Positions 1 to 10,622 of a DNA stretch of 64,000 bases are shown here, in pieces. The stretch lies in contig NC_031496.1 of NCBI RefSeq assembly GCF_000237925.1, positions 19,335,154-19,399,153 of the forward strand. The letters are read 5' to 3'. The notes beneath the pieces are model-generated. The model was given only the letters and a program-made list of their open reading frames with translations. It made no database searches and was not told where the DNA came from. The translations under genes were made by a program, and so were the position numbers. Numbering within the stretch: the first letter of the stretch is position 1; each line of letters opens with the position of its first letter. Source of the stretch: Schistosoma mansoni. Lineage: Eukaryota; Platyhelminthes; Trematoda; Strigeidida; Schistosomatidae.

Positions 1-84
1 CGTTAAATGTCCAATTTTTCAATTAAAACTAGACTATATTTATTAATCATCAGTATTATTGTATATTTAATCATGCTAGCAGTA

Positions 85-128
<44 letters not shown>

Positions 129-878
129 CACACTTATTCGGAAATGTCCCTGATAAAAGGCTGGAAAACTTTGCCTTATGTACTAAAAACTGGAAATTAT
201 TAAATACTTTAAATGTAAAAACAAAGTACTTGTAAATTCATCTTTAAATTAATTACTCATTATGCAAAAGAAAATATGAAACGCTGATGATTTATTATAG
301 TACTCATGTAGGTCTCGACAACAACAAAAAAAGAAGAATCCAAATCGTTAAAAAATGTCATTTTCAGACTATGAAATATACACTTTATTTGCTAGGAATT
401 TTTCCTACGTCAACCTTTATAAATAATGTTTAGAATCTAGATGCTATTGATATTTTTATCGTCAACTTCATACTACTTAACAGTAGTCCCATACTACTTA
501 AAGTATTTTTCTGTTAGAAATCCATAGGACTTGAACATATGTACATATTTAAACTCAAGAATGGAGTCCTCTGTCCATGAATTTAGGGTTAAATATAGTG
601 AGGGACTGCTAAAAACTCAATGTAAAGTTAATTTTATGAGGATATCTTCTAGAAAACCTCTTTTATTCAGTGCTGGCCCATTACTAACTGAGAGATATTT
701 TGTTTATATGTACTGTTGAATTGTCGGTTCAATGTACCTCATTCGTCGAATACTGTCTAAATAAACCATACTTTCTAATTAGCTCCTCACTGTCCATAAT
801 ATTTTCAATATTTGATTATTGATAAAAAAAGACCTGTTATTATTTTCCTTAATGCCAATAACAGACTGATCATTTTCA
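1..878. other. Non-genic AT-rich sequence
   Basis: I see no gene here. A (TA)n microsatellite lies at about 87-127. The short open frames have no recognisable motifs and no splice structure. Confidence 0.6.
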
Positions 879-1049
879 GTCCTAAACATCAATGGGAAGA
901 TTCAAACAAACAATACCAAGTGAATTTAAACTTCACCCCATTGCACAAGCAGGTGGTAGGTACAAACAGGTACATCCAGCTGACGAGTCCCAAATAGGGT
1001 GAAACGCGCATCTTTGATTCCACTGCTAGCCACTATCCATCTTTGCTTA
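879..1049 (+). mobile_element. Sm-alpha-type SINE copy, internally deleted, with decayed hammerhead
   Basis: The body shared with the complete copy at 28615-28946 (opposite strand) starts near 879 and runs through the segment ending in tgaatttaaacttcacccc, then a hammerhead-like region, and ends in ccactatccatctttgctta. The tRNA-like portion present in the other copy is missing: the sequence passes directly from gcacaagcaggtgg to ggtacatccagc. This is a truncated, internally deleted member of the hammerhead-bearing SINE family known from schistosomes as Sm-alpha. The family name comes from recognising the ribozyme and tRNA-like head. The deletion is seen directly by comparing the two copies. 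Confidence 0.75.
974..1020 (+). ncRNA. Degenerate hammerhead ribozyme
   Basis: The core box CTGACGA is at 980-986, which fits CUGANGA. It is followed by a stem II with a CAAATA loop and by GAAAC at 1001-1005. Stem II is weakened to G-U pairs (GTCC against GGGT). The usual GTC cleavage triplet reads ATC at 1010-1012. The 3' half of stem I is eroded: TTTGA where CTGGA would pair with TCCAG. The invariant core is present but the helices are poor, so I expect little or no self-cleavage. Confidence 0.7.
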
Positions 1050-3387
1050 TTGTACTAAGTATATGATGTAATTTTAAAGTCGTTCACATAATTCCTAATG
1101 TCTGATAAGTGTCTTCACTCCCGTACCTACATACCTGAATATGATTCTGACGTTTTTGGCCTTTCATCAATAGAAATATAGAATGCCCACGTAGATTTAT
1201 CAGTATAATTGTTTTAACTTCCCATTGATTATTTTTGGTGAATGGTTTTTTTTATTTTTTCTTCTGATCTTCTACAAAATGCTCCTACCTTTATTAATGG
1301 TGCATTTTCATTGTTATTATATTCTTTCAATAGAGACTATGTAGAATATTAAGTTGTTAGAGCACACAACATTTTATATTTACCAGAACACTTGATTTTT
1401 TCAAAATAAGCAACTTTCATTTGTATCTCGTATAAACTTGCACACTTAGATGATCTTTGAACTTGAATCTGATTATCCGTACTCTGGATAAGGATTTCAA
1501 ACGATAAAATTTGTGGTAACTTAAATGTATATTGGTCTTTTACGAAGAGAAAACCATTAAGTAAAAACATGATAATCATCATTACAGAATTTCTTTATTA
1601 TTTAACACAAGACTAATAGAATTTAATAGTATCTATAGTTTCCGCTAATATTTCATGTTATAATTTTCAGCCCACATTAGTACAAGTATAATCAGTGTAA
1701 TTTTTCAACTCTGAACAATATATGTGTAGATTTCATTTACTAATCAACCACCTACTTAAATTTGATATATATATATATATATATATACATCGAGAACAAG
1801 TTATTTGTCGTGATGCTGATTTTCAACATACTATTGATTTTTTAAGTTTCCAAATTTATTCATAGTTAATCTTATTATCAGCAAGAATGACAACGTACTT
1901 TAACAAATCCTAAATAATGGAAACAAACTCACTTTCTAGATATGAAACCGGCCATTTCGTCTTACATTATGAATTGTTAGTTTTATCCCTGATACTCAAA
2001 AGTTTCTACGAAAGTATTGATACTAAATATTGATTGTATTCCAGTTAAGTGTTCTTTCTTACCTTAAATACGCTATCCTTAATGGTAGTTTCGGTATATT
2101 TAACAAACACCACCATATGATATGATTCTGGATGCTTTTCTGAGACATTAACCGCTAATTATCCGTGGGTAATAATTCGGTTGATAACACTCAGTATGGA
2201 TGTAAATGTACTCTTATATATGTATATATATATATAAATTGTGAACTAACTGACCTATTTTTCGACCAAGGATTTCCTTTATTGCTATTGTTGACCTAGG
2301 TTAGTTGCTCCTCCAACAGCTCATTGGTGATATCTCTGACCATGATACATGGATAATCGTCTGCAGCATTAATCCTCTCAACATTCCCGATATACCTTAC
2401 TGACAAACGACAACTAGAAGGAAACTTATATTTAGGGCTTTTTGCTGATAACCTCCAACCACAAAACACGAGTAAAACGTGCTTATATCTATAAATTATA
2501 AACCCTCTAGTATTCAATGATGCCCAAGCCAGATGGACAATTAATTTTGTAAAATATTACCAGTTTAAAGTCCAAAGGAGTAAAGTTGACCGAATATTCA
2601 ACTGTTTTAAGTATCGGCTATCTTTTTGACTCCCTAATCGTTTTTTTCAAAGTGTTACTTATGAAAAGTGACTTGAGTGCAATCACATACACTAAAAAGT
2701 TCAACCCAATATCCGTTTGGAACAAACAAAACACTGAATGATCCTCCTTAGACTTTGGAATGGTAACTGAGCAGTTTAAATTAAAATCGGAAGGTTAACA
2801 ATAAAAAGTATCAGGAGTAACTGATTGGCCACTAAATTTATTTTTAAAACTTTGCTTCTAAGAATAAACAAACTGTGCGAAATATTTTCAGATGTCAAAC
2901 ACACAGAGGTTCTTTTCATTTTTGTAAATTTGAATAAAAAGATTGAAATTAGGTCGGTAACATAGGCGTGTCAGAATAATCAAAGAATAAAGCTATTGTC
3001 TGAAAATTCCTTAATGATCTACAATAATGTACTACTACTTTGTTAACAAGTCAAAAGTAGTGTTCATTCTAAAAAAATAAGTGCTTCTGTGGAGAAAGGG
3101 ATAACATTTATGTATTTACTGGTACTACTAGGTTCCATTTAAGTAGTTAAAGTATATTTACCAATAAGTCCAGGCGAAATGTTTTTGAAATAAGCCTTAC
3201 CACACGCTATTTGTAAATTAAATTAATGGTTGAAACAGTAACTAAGTAAAACTTTTATATACTATAGAAAATTACTGTAAAGTAGGCGGAAGATTATTGG
3301 AAAGTTGAAAGAAGTTGACAGTAAAGCAATAGTAGATATCTATTTTTGGTTGGATATAGCAATTCTTCAAGCAAACACTATAATATT
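1050..3387. other. Non-genic sequence
   Basis: No supportable gene. There are (TA)n runs near 1764-1787 and 2215-2237. A 73-codon open frame on the minus strand at 2296-2517 is unrecognised and has no support. Confidence 0.55.
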
Positions 3388-3430
3388 CAGAAGGGGATTT
3401 GTGGAGATTTCAATATATTTCAAAGTTGTA
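3388..3430. repeat. Terminal fragment of the 6.7-kb hammerhead SINE family
   Basis: The sequence starting cagaaggggatttgtggaga closely matches the first about 40 bases of the element at 6680-7136 (agaagggggtttgtgaagat) and its inverted right end. Only the terminus is present. No tRNA-like or ribozyme part follows. Confidence 0.6.
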
Positions 3431-3914
3431 ATATTCGTTAAATATCTAGAAAAATCTTAATGGAAGTTGCAAGTGAAAATGTGTACTAGTAAATAGAACA
3501 GAAGAATTTCAGTCATCATCCAGTGACCATATGGTGACTTTATATCTTCGCATGCTATACTTTATATACATAGATAATTCCCATTTAAACATTAAAAAGG
3601 CGAAATTCAGCGAAGAAACCTCGTATATATGTGAAAACTTTTAGTTAAACTACTAGTTCCGTGAGGAAATGTGAATAAGGAATAACCAAAATGATGTAGT
3701 AGAAGGGTTATAATACTGGATTGCGTAATATGAATAATAACAATAGACTTAATGAGTTATTAAGGAATTATAACGTGAATGTAGTAAGATGATTAAAATG
3801 TTTTTGTTACAGTGAATAAAGGTCATAGAGGTGTAAAACATAAATAAAGTAACATCATGAGCAATTACGAATAAAATAATGAGAATATGAGACATATGTA
3901 AAGGGAGAAATGCC

Positions 3915-3949
<35 letters not shown>

Positions 3950-3993
3950 TAAGGCCAAGGTAACGATAACGTTAGGGTATACTTCTTATGTAC
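3431..3993. other. Non-genic sequence with (TAA)n microsatellite
   Basis: An uninterrupted TAA trinucleotide run lies at about 3917-3950. Nothing else is recognised before the Penelope-like element. Confidence 0.6.
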
Positions 3994-4557
3994 TCATAGT
4001 TCTGGCTCGAGCTCATGGATGGTAAAAGTTTCGGCTACTTTTGAGAGTTGGATACGGAGAAATTTAGGTAGATTAGGACAAATCGTAAATGTAACCTTAA
4101 AATCAACCTGTGGATCAGTAGAATGATTACAGTCTATTAGATGTTCAAGTATTGAACTCCTAACTGCTTTCTTCTTACTCTTGTAGAACCATACTGGGAC
4201 ATGTTCCCGTATCCGAGTTGAAAGCGAGCGCTGGCTACGGCCAATGTACCTTGCTCCACAAGAGCAGGTGAACTGGTAGATGCACATAGAGGCGACCAGA
4301 CGGGGAAGTTTATCTTTTGAGGATACAGAAAACAGTTCTCTACTAGTGAACGTTATTCTCAGTCTCACCGCATAAAATGTTCTTTTCCTCACTATCGTTA
4401 AACGATTTTCGATTACATAGGATGCTCTATCACCTTTAAATTCCAAACTTATATAAAGGTTTTTCTTTGGAACGGAACAACCGGATTCCTTGTCACACCT
4501 ACTTCTTTTCGCATTCTTATCTATGAAGCGGCCTAGATAGCTATTTTTCATCACCAT
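3994..4557 (-). pseudogene. C-terminal GIY-YIG endonuclease region of Penelope-like element copy 1
   Basis: This open frame of about 187 codons covers the end of the RT and the whole endonuclease domain. It contains YQFTCSCGARYIGRS (the YxF...YIG signature), then RSLSTRIREH and SSILEHLIDCNH, which fit the conserved Arg and His positions of Penelope-type GIY-YIG domains. The frame is open, but its first codons are not a natural protein start. The upstream RT is broken, so it is a fossil domain and not a free-standing gene. The corresponding region of the copy at 7755 is truncated just at the YIG motif. Confidence 0.8.
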
Positions 4558-5520
4558 TTGCCTGAGGAATGCTAGTTCTTCTTAAATGTATCCCGTACTA
4601 CATATCATGTGTATTCGGTAACAAAAAGTGAATAATATTCCTCATTCTGCTTAAAGGAACCCAGCTATAGAAGTTGGTCAGCTGATCATTCCATATTTGT
4701 TTTCTAGATATGGATCTTTTTGAGGAACTGTTGCTGCTCCTCATCAGACGCACATCGAGAAGAGGGATTGACTAATCTTGCTCATTTTCTAACGTAAAGT
4801 CTATGGAGGGGTGGCATGTGTTGAGGGAATGTAAGATATTTTCTAATTCAGTATTATCGTCACAAATGACAAATGTGTCGACCATATATCTTACTTACAG
4901 ATAAAATCGATTAATCATAGAACTGAGTTGGTCGTTTCCCAGTTTTGCCGTAAAGTAGTCTACTAAAATTGGATCCAATGGGGAACCCACTGCGATCCGG
5001 TCTCTTTGTCCATATATTTCATTGTTGAAACTGAACTGGACGTTAAAAATACAACGTAACAATAGTCTCTTCAAGTGGTCAGTCCGTAGACTTAGATCTA
5101 TGTTATTAGAATTTATATACTCATATATATAGCATATCGTTTCGGTTTAAGGTACACTAGTGAACAAAGAAGCACTAACGTCCTTAGCACGATCAATAAA
5201 TCGAAAAGTATCATGAATAGATTATTTAGATACTTACCTTCTGACTGGTTTCAATTTTTCAGCTAACCCTTGGGAGATCCGGTGGTATGGTGAACTCGAC
5301 ATTTTCAAAATAGTTCGTAACGGTAAACCAGGTTTATGTACTTTAGGTAATCTATGTAAGCGCGAGATGATCGAACCCATTGAACGTATGTGGTCATATA
5401 AGTCTGTAGTTATTATCCCTTTATTCTTAAGATTTTTAACAACATCCGTTAGCTGTTTTTTTTAAATTCGTGGTGTTTTGTCTACTTCTCCTTTAGGTTT
5501 GGAAATTTTAGTATCATACA
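3994..5520 (-). mobile_element. Penelope-like retroelement copy 1, decayed RT with GIY-YIG endonuclease
   Basis: Read on the minus strand from about 5520 down, broken frames encode typical Penelope-like reverse transcriptase segments: a region rich in LKNKGII and PKVHKPG, a damaged motif A (SASLFTSVP where SLDVxSLFTNVP is usual), DRIAVGSPLDPILVDYF, and RYMVDTF in place of RYIDDTF. These are followed by the endonuclease frame at 4557-3994. Penelope-like elements reverse transcribe at telomere-like or nicked ends using this RT and a GIY-YIG nuclease. The loss of the YIDD aspartate, the stops and the frame changes make this copy inactive. The second copy at 7755-9360 has the same strand. Confidence 0.85.
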
Positions 5521-6679
5521 CTATATATATACATATGATTGTACAGCTTGATAATTCGTTGAAAAGAGATCCCTTTGCTGAACTTCGTGTTTCTATATAC
5601 ATATATTTATTTTCACTCCTTTAAATATAACCCCGTAAATTAACTGAAAAATGGTATCATAATATGCGGTCAACTTGATGGATTATCTGATAAAACAAAA
5701 CTGATAATCTAAAGAATTCTAACTTATTAATTTATGTCAACAACTATAAGTTTATGACCAACTTTTTGTTATTAGAAGAGTGATCTTACATTATTTGTAA
5801 AACTCATTTCATTGTAAATGAATAAATAATACCGTCATACGATGGTGACCTAGTTCTATGTAATGAAACAGACATGATCAATAAGGTTATTTAGTAAGAG
5901 TACAAATCTGTGAATAACAAAGTACATTTGAAGAAAGTAACCGTAGTTCTTTACAGTCCTTTATTAGAACATAATATTATAACTCTTATTGTTTAGGTAG
6001 TAAGAAAAAACTAAGTAAAATCAAGAAAATGAATAGTTTTTATGGAATACTAATACCATATAATAGTAATCAGTAGTGATAAAGATACATAAACGTAAAC
6101 GATGACCATAATCCTAGTCTGATCCTTATCCTATAAAACTTATTAGGCTGACGTCAGCTGTAAAAGTACTGAGAATTAAGAATCATCAAGTAGCTGTTTC
6201 ATCTTTATTTAATAACATTGACTTTCTGTACATTTTGATGAGGAGAATTGGTCTGTGGGTTTAATCAAGTTGAGAGTGAGACATCACTGATGAAATGAAT
6301 TTAGAATATTAAAGATTGCCATTGTGAAAATTAGAACAACACATGTAAGCGAACAATTGTTTTCAATTAGATCATCATTAGGCTTTACTCTAATATACAT
6401 GAATATTTATAAGAAAATGTTAGACCAATCAAGGCTATTTGAGTCAGTAATTACAATGAAATAGAATACTAATATTTGAACGAAGAATATTCTTTTCGAT
6501 AAATTCTCATCAGGTTTTACAATTATATATCCAAATTAATAATCCGAAAAATTGGCCAGGTTAAAGGCAAAGTACATCGTTTGATGCATGTAAATTTAGG
6601 AATGTCAAATCAAATAGAATAAAATTGTTAATGTTGATATGACTCATATAGAATGTTAACTTGAACCAGTTTATATTTA
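5521..6679. other. Non-genic sequence with short dispersed repeats
   Basis: No gene. Two related units at about 6343-6405 and 6475-6535 (gcgaacaattgttttcaatt, then catcattaggct or catcaggtttta) resemble units in SPT6 intron 6 at about 37994-38050 and 38222-38275. They may be fragments of one dispersed family that I cannot name. Confidence 0.45.
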
Positions 6680-6763
6680 GAAGGGGGTTTGTGAAGATTT
6701 CAGTATTTTTCAAAGTTGAAATCATGAGTCAATTGAAGCTAGACCACCATCGAAAACCTGGAA

Positions 6764-6811
6764 GCACTGGACGGCCGTTTCGTCCCATTATGGGACTCCT
6801 CAGCAGTGCGC
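6764..6811 (-). ncRNA. Hammerhead ribozyme, all invariant core bases present
   Basis: On the minus strand, stem I is GCACTG (6809-6804) paired perfectly with CAGTGC (6769-6764). The core CTGAGGA (6803-6797) fits CUGANGA. Stem II is a perfect GTCCCA/TGGGAC hairpin (6796-6782). GAAA follows at 6781-6778. Stem III is the very short self-complementary CGGCCG, ending in the GTC cleavage triplet, so cleavage is predicted between 6770 and 6769. Tiny stem III helices are known from schistosome and Penelope-associated hammerheads, where activity is often best in dimers. Activity here is an inference. Confidence 0.88.
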
Positions 6812-6835
6812 ATCCACGAACCCGCTCTCGCGAGC

Positions 6836-6899
6836 GAGATTCGAACCCAGGACCTACCAGTCTCGAGCCGAAGCCCTTAACCGATAGACCACTGAGCTG
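6836..6899 (-). promoter_or_regulatory. tRNA-like internal RNA polymerase III promoter
   Basis: On the minus strand, CAGCTCAGTGGTC (6899-6887) resembles an A box and GGTTCGAATCTC (6847-6836) is a good B box. The spacing is about that of a tRNA gene. The sequence between them does not fold into a convincing intact tRNA, so I read it as the tRNA-derived head of the SINE and not as a functional tRNA gene. Confidence 0.7.
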
Positions 6900-7136
6900 G
6901 CATCCAACGGTGTTAATGTCTAACTTCAACTGATCCACGAAGTTGAGCAACCATTCACCAATTGTCTTCAGTGAGTTCCTATCTCACAACAGACGTGGTT
7001 TTGAACTCCACTGGTCACTGCTTCTCACTAGAGCTCCTAGATATACTTCTCGATGGTGGTCTCCATGGTGGTCTAGCTTCAATTGACTCATGCTTTCTAC
7101 TATGAAAAATACTAAATCTCCACAAAACCCCTTCTA

Positions 7137-7754
7137 ATAATAAAATACAAAGATTTGTGAATAAAGATAAGAGAGACAATTACATTTGACTACGAAAGGT
7201 CGTAAGTACATAGTCAAATTAGGTCATACAAATAGAATACGTCACCGAGCCTAATAGGTAAAAGTACCAGTTGATAGTGGGAAGACAGGTGTACTGATAG
7301 TAGTAAGAATATTAAATTACGATAACATAAGTCTTATAAATAGTTAAACATTGGAAATAAGAGGTCAAACGTGGGTAAATACACTTAGAATAGTGATCAT
7401 AAAACATTAAAATCATTACGTAATAAGAAGTATGTAAATAATTAGATAGTGAAGAATACAAACGGAAAGAGGTAGAAAATTACTAACAAATGATAACATT
7501 ATTAAAAATGAAATTTAAAGGAAAAATAATCATGTCATTTGTTATGTCCGGTCATGGAAGGGATAGGGGGTTATAAATTTCTTCTGTACACATAAATTGG
7601 GGTGAAATGTACGAATTCCTATGGCTTCTGCTATACGAAGGAGACGGAACGAACTCTGTTGGGAAATGATGGAGGTATACGATAGATCATTTCGATTTAT
7701 CTACATTATGACCACTATCAATTGAGTGTGCCAAGATAGAACTGTGTATTGTTT
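7137..7754. other. Non-genic sequence
   Basis: I see no gene or named repeat between the hammerhead SINE and the second Penelope-like element. Confidence 0.5.
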
Positions 7755-8819
7755 TTATCTGACTAAGTTGCCTAGTAGTACGCGCATATAGCTATCTCCA
7801 CGGGAGCAGCTGAACTTGTATATGCACATAGAGGAGGCCAACTCAGATAACTTTTCCTTCGTTTGAGTAGACATAGCTGGTCGACTCGAGAAAGTCAACG
7901 CAAGATTGGCTACGTAGAATGTCCTACCAATTACTTTCGTTAACCTATCTTTCAGAGTATCATTAGCCACATCCCCGTTGAATTGTAGTTTCATGTATAA
8001 AAGTTTCTTCAGAACAGTTGAAATCTCAAACTTCTTTTTTGTATCATACACGAACTTCTTAATGAATGCACTAGGGTAGCCGATCTCTGTTAGTGAGTTA
8101 TTGATAAATTCCAACTCCTGATTTAAAGTATCTACTGAACAGATCTTTTTTGCTTTACTAGTGAGACATCTAACCAAATTTCTCTCATATTGGATAGGTG
8201 TAAAGCTATAGAAGTGAGTATATTGGCAGGCTGAAGGACTTTTTCTATACACACTTCTACTTAAAGAGCCATCACATCGCCTGCTTAGTGTGACGTCAAG
8301 CAAATTCAGTTTATTGTTACACTCACCTTCACCAGTGAAACTAACCGCTGGATGTACACTGTTGAACTGTTCTAGTAATTTGTCCTTACTGGTGTTCTGA
8401 TCTACGACAATGAATGTGTCGTCGATGTAGCGGCAGTACAGATCAAGCTTCTTAATAGCCTCATTAAGTGGTCCATTTTCTAACTGAGCTAGGAAGAGAT
8501 CAGCTAGAATCGGGCCTAGAGGTGAGCCCATGGCTATCCCGTCTATTTGTCTACAATAAGTATTGTTGAAGACAAAACGGACATTCATCGAACATCTTAA
8601 GAGCAATTCCTTCAGACAATCTTCAGGCAGGCCAATATTGATTTGTTTTTCTGATATTTGCTCACATATAAACTCAATAGTTTCAATAAGTGGTACGTTG
8701 GTAAACAAAGATACTACATCCAGTGAGAACATATTTTTCATACTAGCATTCATATTTTCCACTTTGGAAGTGAAGTCGAAAATATCTTTTACACTCATTC
8801 TAACAACTGATTTGTGCAA
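7755..8819 (-). pseudogene. Penelope-type reverse transcriptase core, endonuclease truncated
   Basis: This is an uninterrupted frame of about 354 codons. RT motif A is MFSLDVVSLFTNVP, followed by IDGIAMGSPLGPILADLFL (motif B region) and YCRYIDDTFIVV (motif C, YIDD with both aspartates). NKLNLLDVTL and the thumb region follow. The catalytic Asp residues are all retained, so this domain decayed less than copy 1. The start is not a true start codon context, because the upstream part of the protein lies in other frames at 8820-9360. The C-terminus stops at the beginning of the GIY-YIG domain. Confidence 0.85.
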
Positions 8820-9360
8820 AGACTCTAAGATTCACACAAGCCACTTTGCAATTTTGTGGTAAGGAGAATTGTACATATCTAGAACTGGGCGCAGAGGAAA
8901 ACCTGGTTTCTGAACTTTAGGCAAACCGTACAGTCGTGGTGTATAAGATCCAGTCGGTTTAATGAAATCATGAATCTGACGTAATTATTCCCTTTTTCTT
9001 TAGATTCTTGAGAGAATTCGCCAATTGTTTTTCTACTTTTTTATTGATATCAGAATTACTGGTAACTTTTTGAAATTTGCTCGGATCACTAAGCATTGCT
9101 TCCATTTTTTCAATGTAACCCTTTTTGTTCATGAGAACTATACCTCCTCCCTTATCAGGTTTGGTTATGATCAAGGGTTACTCCTTTCTTAGTCTCGTTA
9201 AAGAGTCACGGTGCTGCTTGGTTAGTAGGTAATTTGTGGTACCCTTACTATTCTTATATTGTTGGCAGCTATCAACTTAAGTGGTCTTAAACCTAGCTAG
9301 ATCCTCCAATGAATTTAGGACAGTGTCAATAAGAATAGATTAAATTGGAAGATATGGACA
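7755..9360 (-). mobile_element. Penelope-like retroelement copy 2
   Basis: From about 9360 downward on the minus strand, broken frames encode the N-terminal part (IITKPDKGGGIVLMNKKGY at about 9174) and then, after a frame change near 8970, PRLYGLPKVQKPGFPLRPVL and the RT core in the open frame 8819-7755. The order is that of Penelope-like RT. It ends abruptly at the start of the endonuclease domain: CSRGDSYM, where CSCGxxYIGR is expected. The nuclease is therefore lost and the copy cannot be autonomous. Confidence 0.88.
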
Positions 9361-10120
9361 AATGGATCACAGCTTATTAGTTTGAGGGTATCTTGTTTAA
9401 CGAGAAACAGAAGAATTCTAGACTTCATCCCATGTAGGACCATGAATGAGTACTATTTAAAAGTCGCAAATTAGGAACTAAAACCAGTTCAATATTTTCC
9501 TGTTTTTTTAGTTGTCGTTTAGGAATTAGCTTGAAACAAAAACCGCCTTCGAATTATATAAAAAAATTTGCCCAAAGAAATAAATTATATTTTATTGGTA
9601 ATTCATTTGATGTCGACAAATACAAGTAGTGTGTATCATCAGTCGGAAGTGAAATGCCTGGAGGCAGAAGATTAAGATCAAAGAAAAGATAGTGAGAACA
9701 AAGAATGATTAGTGTGGGAATGAAAGAATAATGAAGTCTGAGACGATTGATTGGCATTTTGCAAATGAAGTGTTTACTGTATGGTTCACAGATTTTACTA
9801 AGATGTTCTATAATTTTGTATCACAATACATTCGATTATTCCCACCTGTGTTATCGTTCACTACAAGGTTATCTGTATATATATCGATCTGTCACATAAG
9901 ATAATAGAGAAATTTTATTCGAAGTAATCAACTTAAGTAGTGAATTTACCTAAACTAATGCTGATTATTGTGATTACTAAAAAAGAAAACTGAACAAGAA
10001 TGAAATGATATCGTAGAACACTACATAAAAATGCCAGTATAATTTTAATATTGGATTTAGTTTACTTGTATTCCATTAATAAGGATATTCATGATATTTA
10101 TTATTTTTCTATTTTGGATG
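9361..10120. other. Non-genic sequence
   Basis: No gene or recognised repeat. The open frame on the minus strand at 9554-9757 has no recognisable features. Confidence 0.5.
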
Positions 10121-10622
10121 CCCCCAAATGCCCTGGTACGGCCGAGAGTGGGGAGAATCCGCTCCCCTCTCGAAATGCTCTCATATGGCCATGCGTATAC
10201 ACGGCCACTGTCACGAAACTCCTACCCACTGCCTTCTCGCAGCGGGGGTGTTGTTTACAAAATTGAGAGGATGAAAGGCGAATGTCCAGCGCTTTAACCG
10301 GGTTGGTGGATACGGAAAGTCTACCTAGGGGAGTTGGGGAACCCTGATTCCAAACCAATGATGCACATGGACTCCAGGATCCTGAGGGAACAATTTGTTG
10401 GTCACCGGCTACCATGGGACTGCATCTCCTTACGATGCTCCACTGCCTTGTGGATCAGACCTTTAGGTCAAAGGCTCCGGGTGTGGCCCCTAAGAAAACC
10501 ATCTGCTTCAGTTTGGGCACCTGGGCAGTATCACAGCCCTCACACAAATCAAATGAGATTTGTGCGGCGCATATATATCTGGTGCCTACTTGCACCAATA
10601 TTTATGTGTTTAAATAAATAAA
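10121..10622 (+). mobile_element. Non-autonomous element built from RTE 5' and 3' ends
   Basis: The first about 430 bases (from cccccaaatgccctggta) match the 5' untranslated region of the full RTE at 17184-17628. The last about 85 (gtgcggcgcatatatatctg through the (TAAA)n tail) match that element's 3' end at 20985-21054. The entire protein-coding region is missing. Three relatives lie at 40318-40838 (minus), 60986-61505 and 61506-61730. They share the same internal junction, so this is a family of internally deleted derivatives that would depend on the RTE enzyme. Confidence 0.8.

Larger units (their letters stand above)
6680..7136 (-). mobile_element. tRNA-headed SINE-like element with hammerhead ribozyme and long inverted ends
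   Basis: The two ends are inverted copies of each other over about 73 bases (6680-6752 against 7064-7136), starting agaagggg and ending at the agctagaccaccat segment, with roughly nine mismatches. Between them, on the minus strand, lie a tRNA-like pol III promoter (A-box-like at 6899-6887, B box at 6847-6836) and then a hammerhead ribozyme at 6811-6764. A shorter sibling at 11053-11247 is flanked by a 12-bp target duplication, which points to retrotransposition and not cut-and-paste. I found no clear target duplication for this copy. It sits between two Penelope-like elements on the same strand. It encodes no protein, so any movement would need enzymes supplied by another element. Confidence 0.75.

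Noticed and set aside
2296-2517. 73-codon minus-strand open frame
   Set aside because: No recognisable domain, no splice context and length expected by chance in this composition.
6836-6899. Functional tRNA gene
   Set aside because: Only A- and B-box-like segments fit. A full cloverleaf with paired acceptor stem is not evident, and it lies inside a repeat family.
6680-7136. Interpretation as a plain inverted-repeat DNA transposon
   Set aside because: It has a tRNA-like promoter and a hammerhead, and its sibling has a 12-bp target duplication, which fit a retro-element better.
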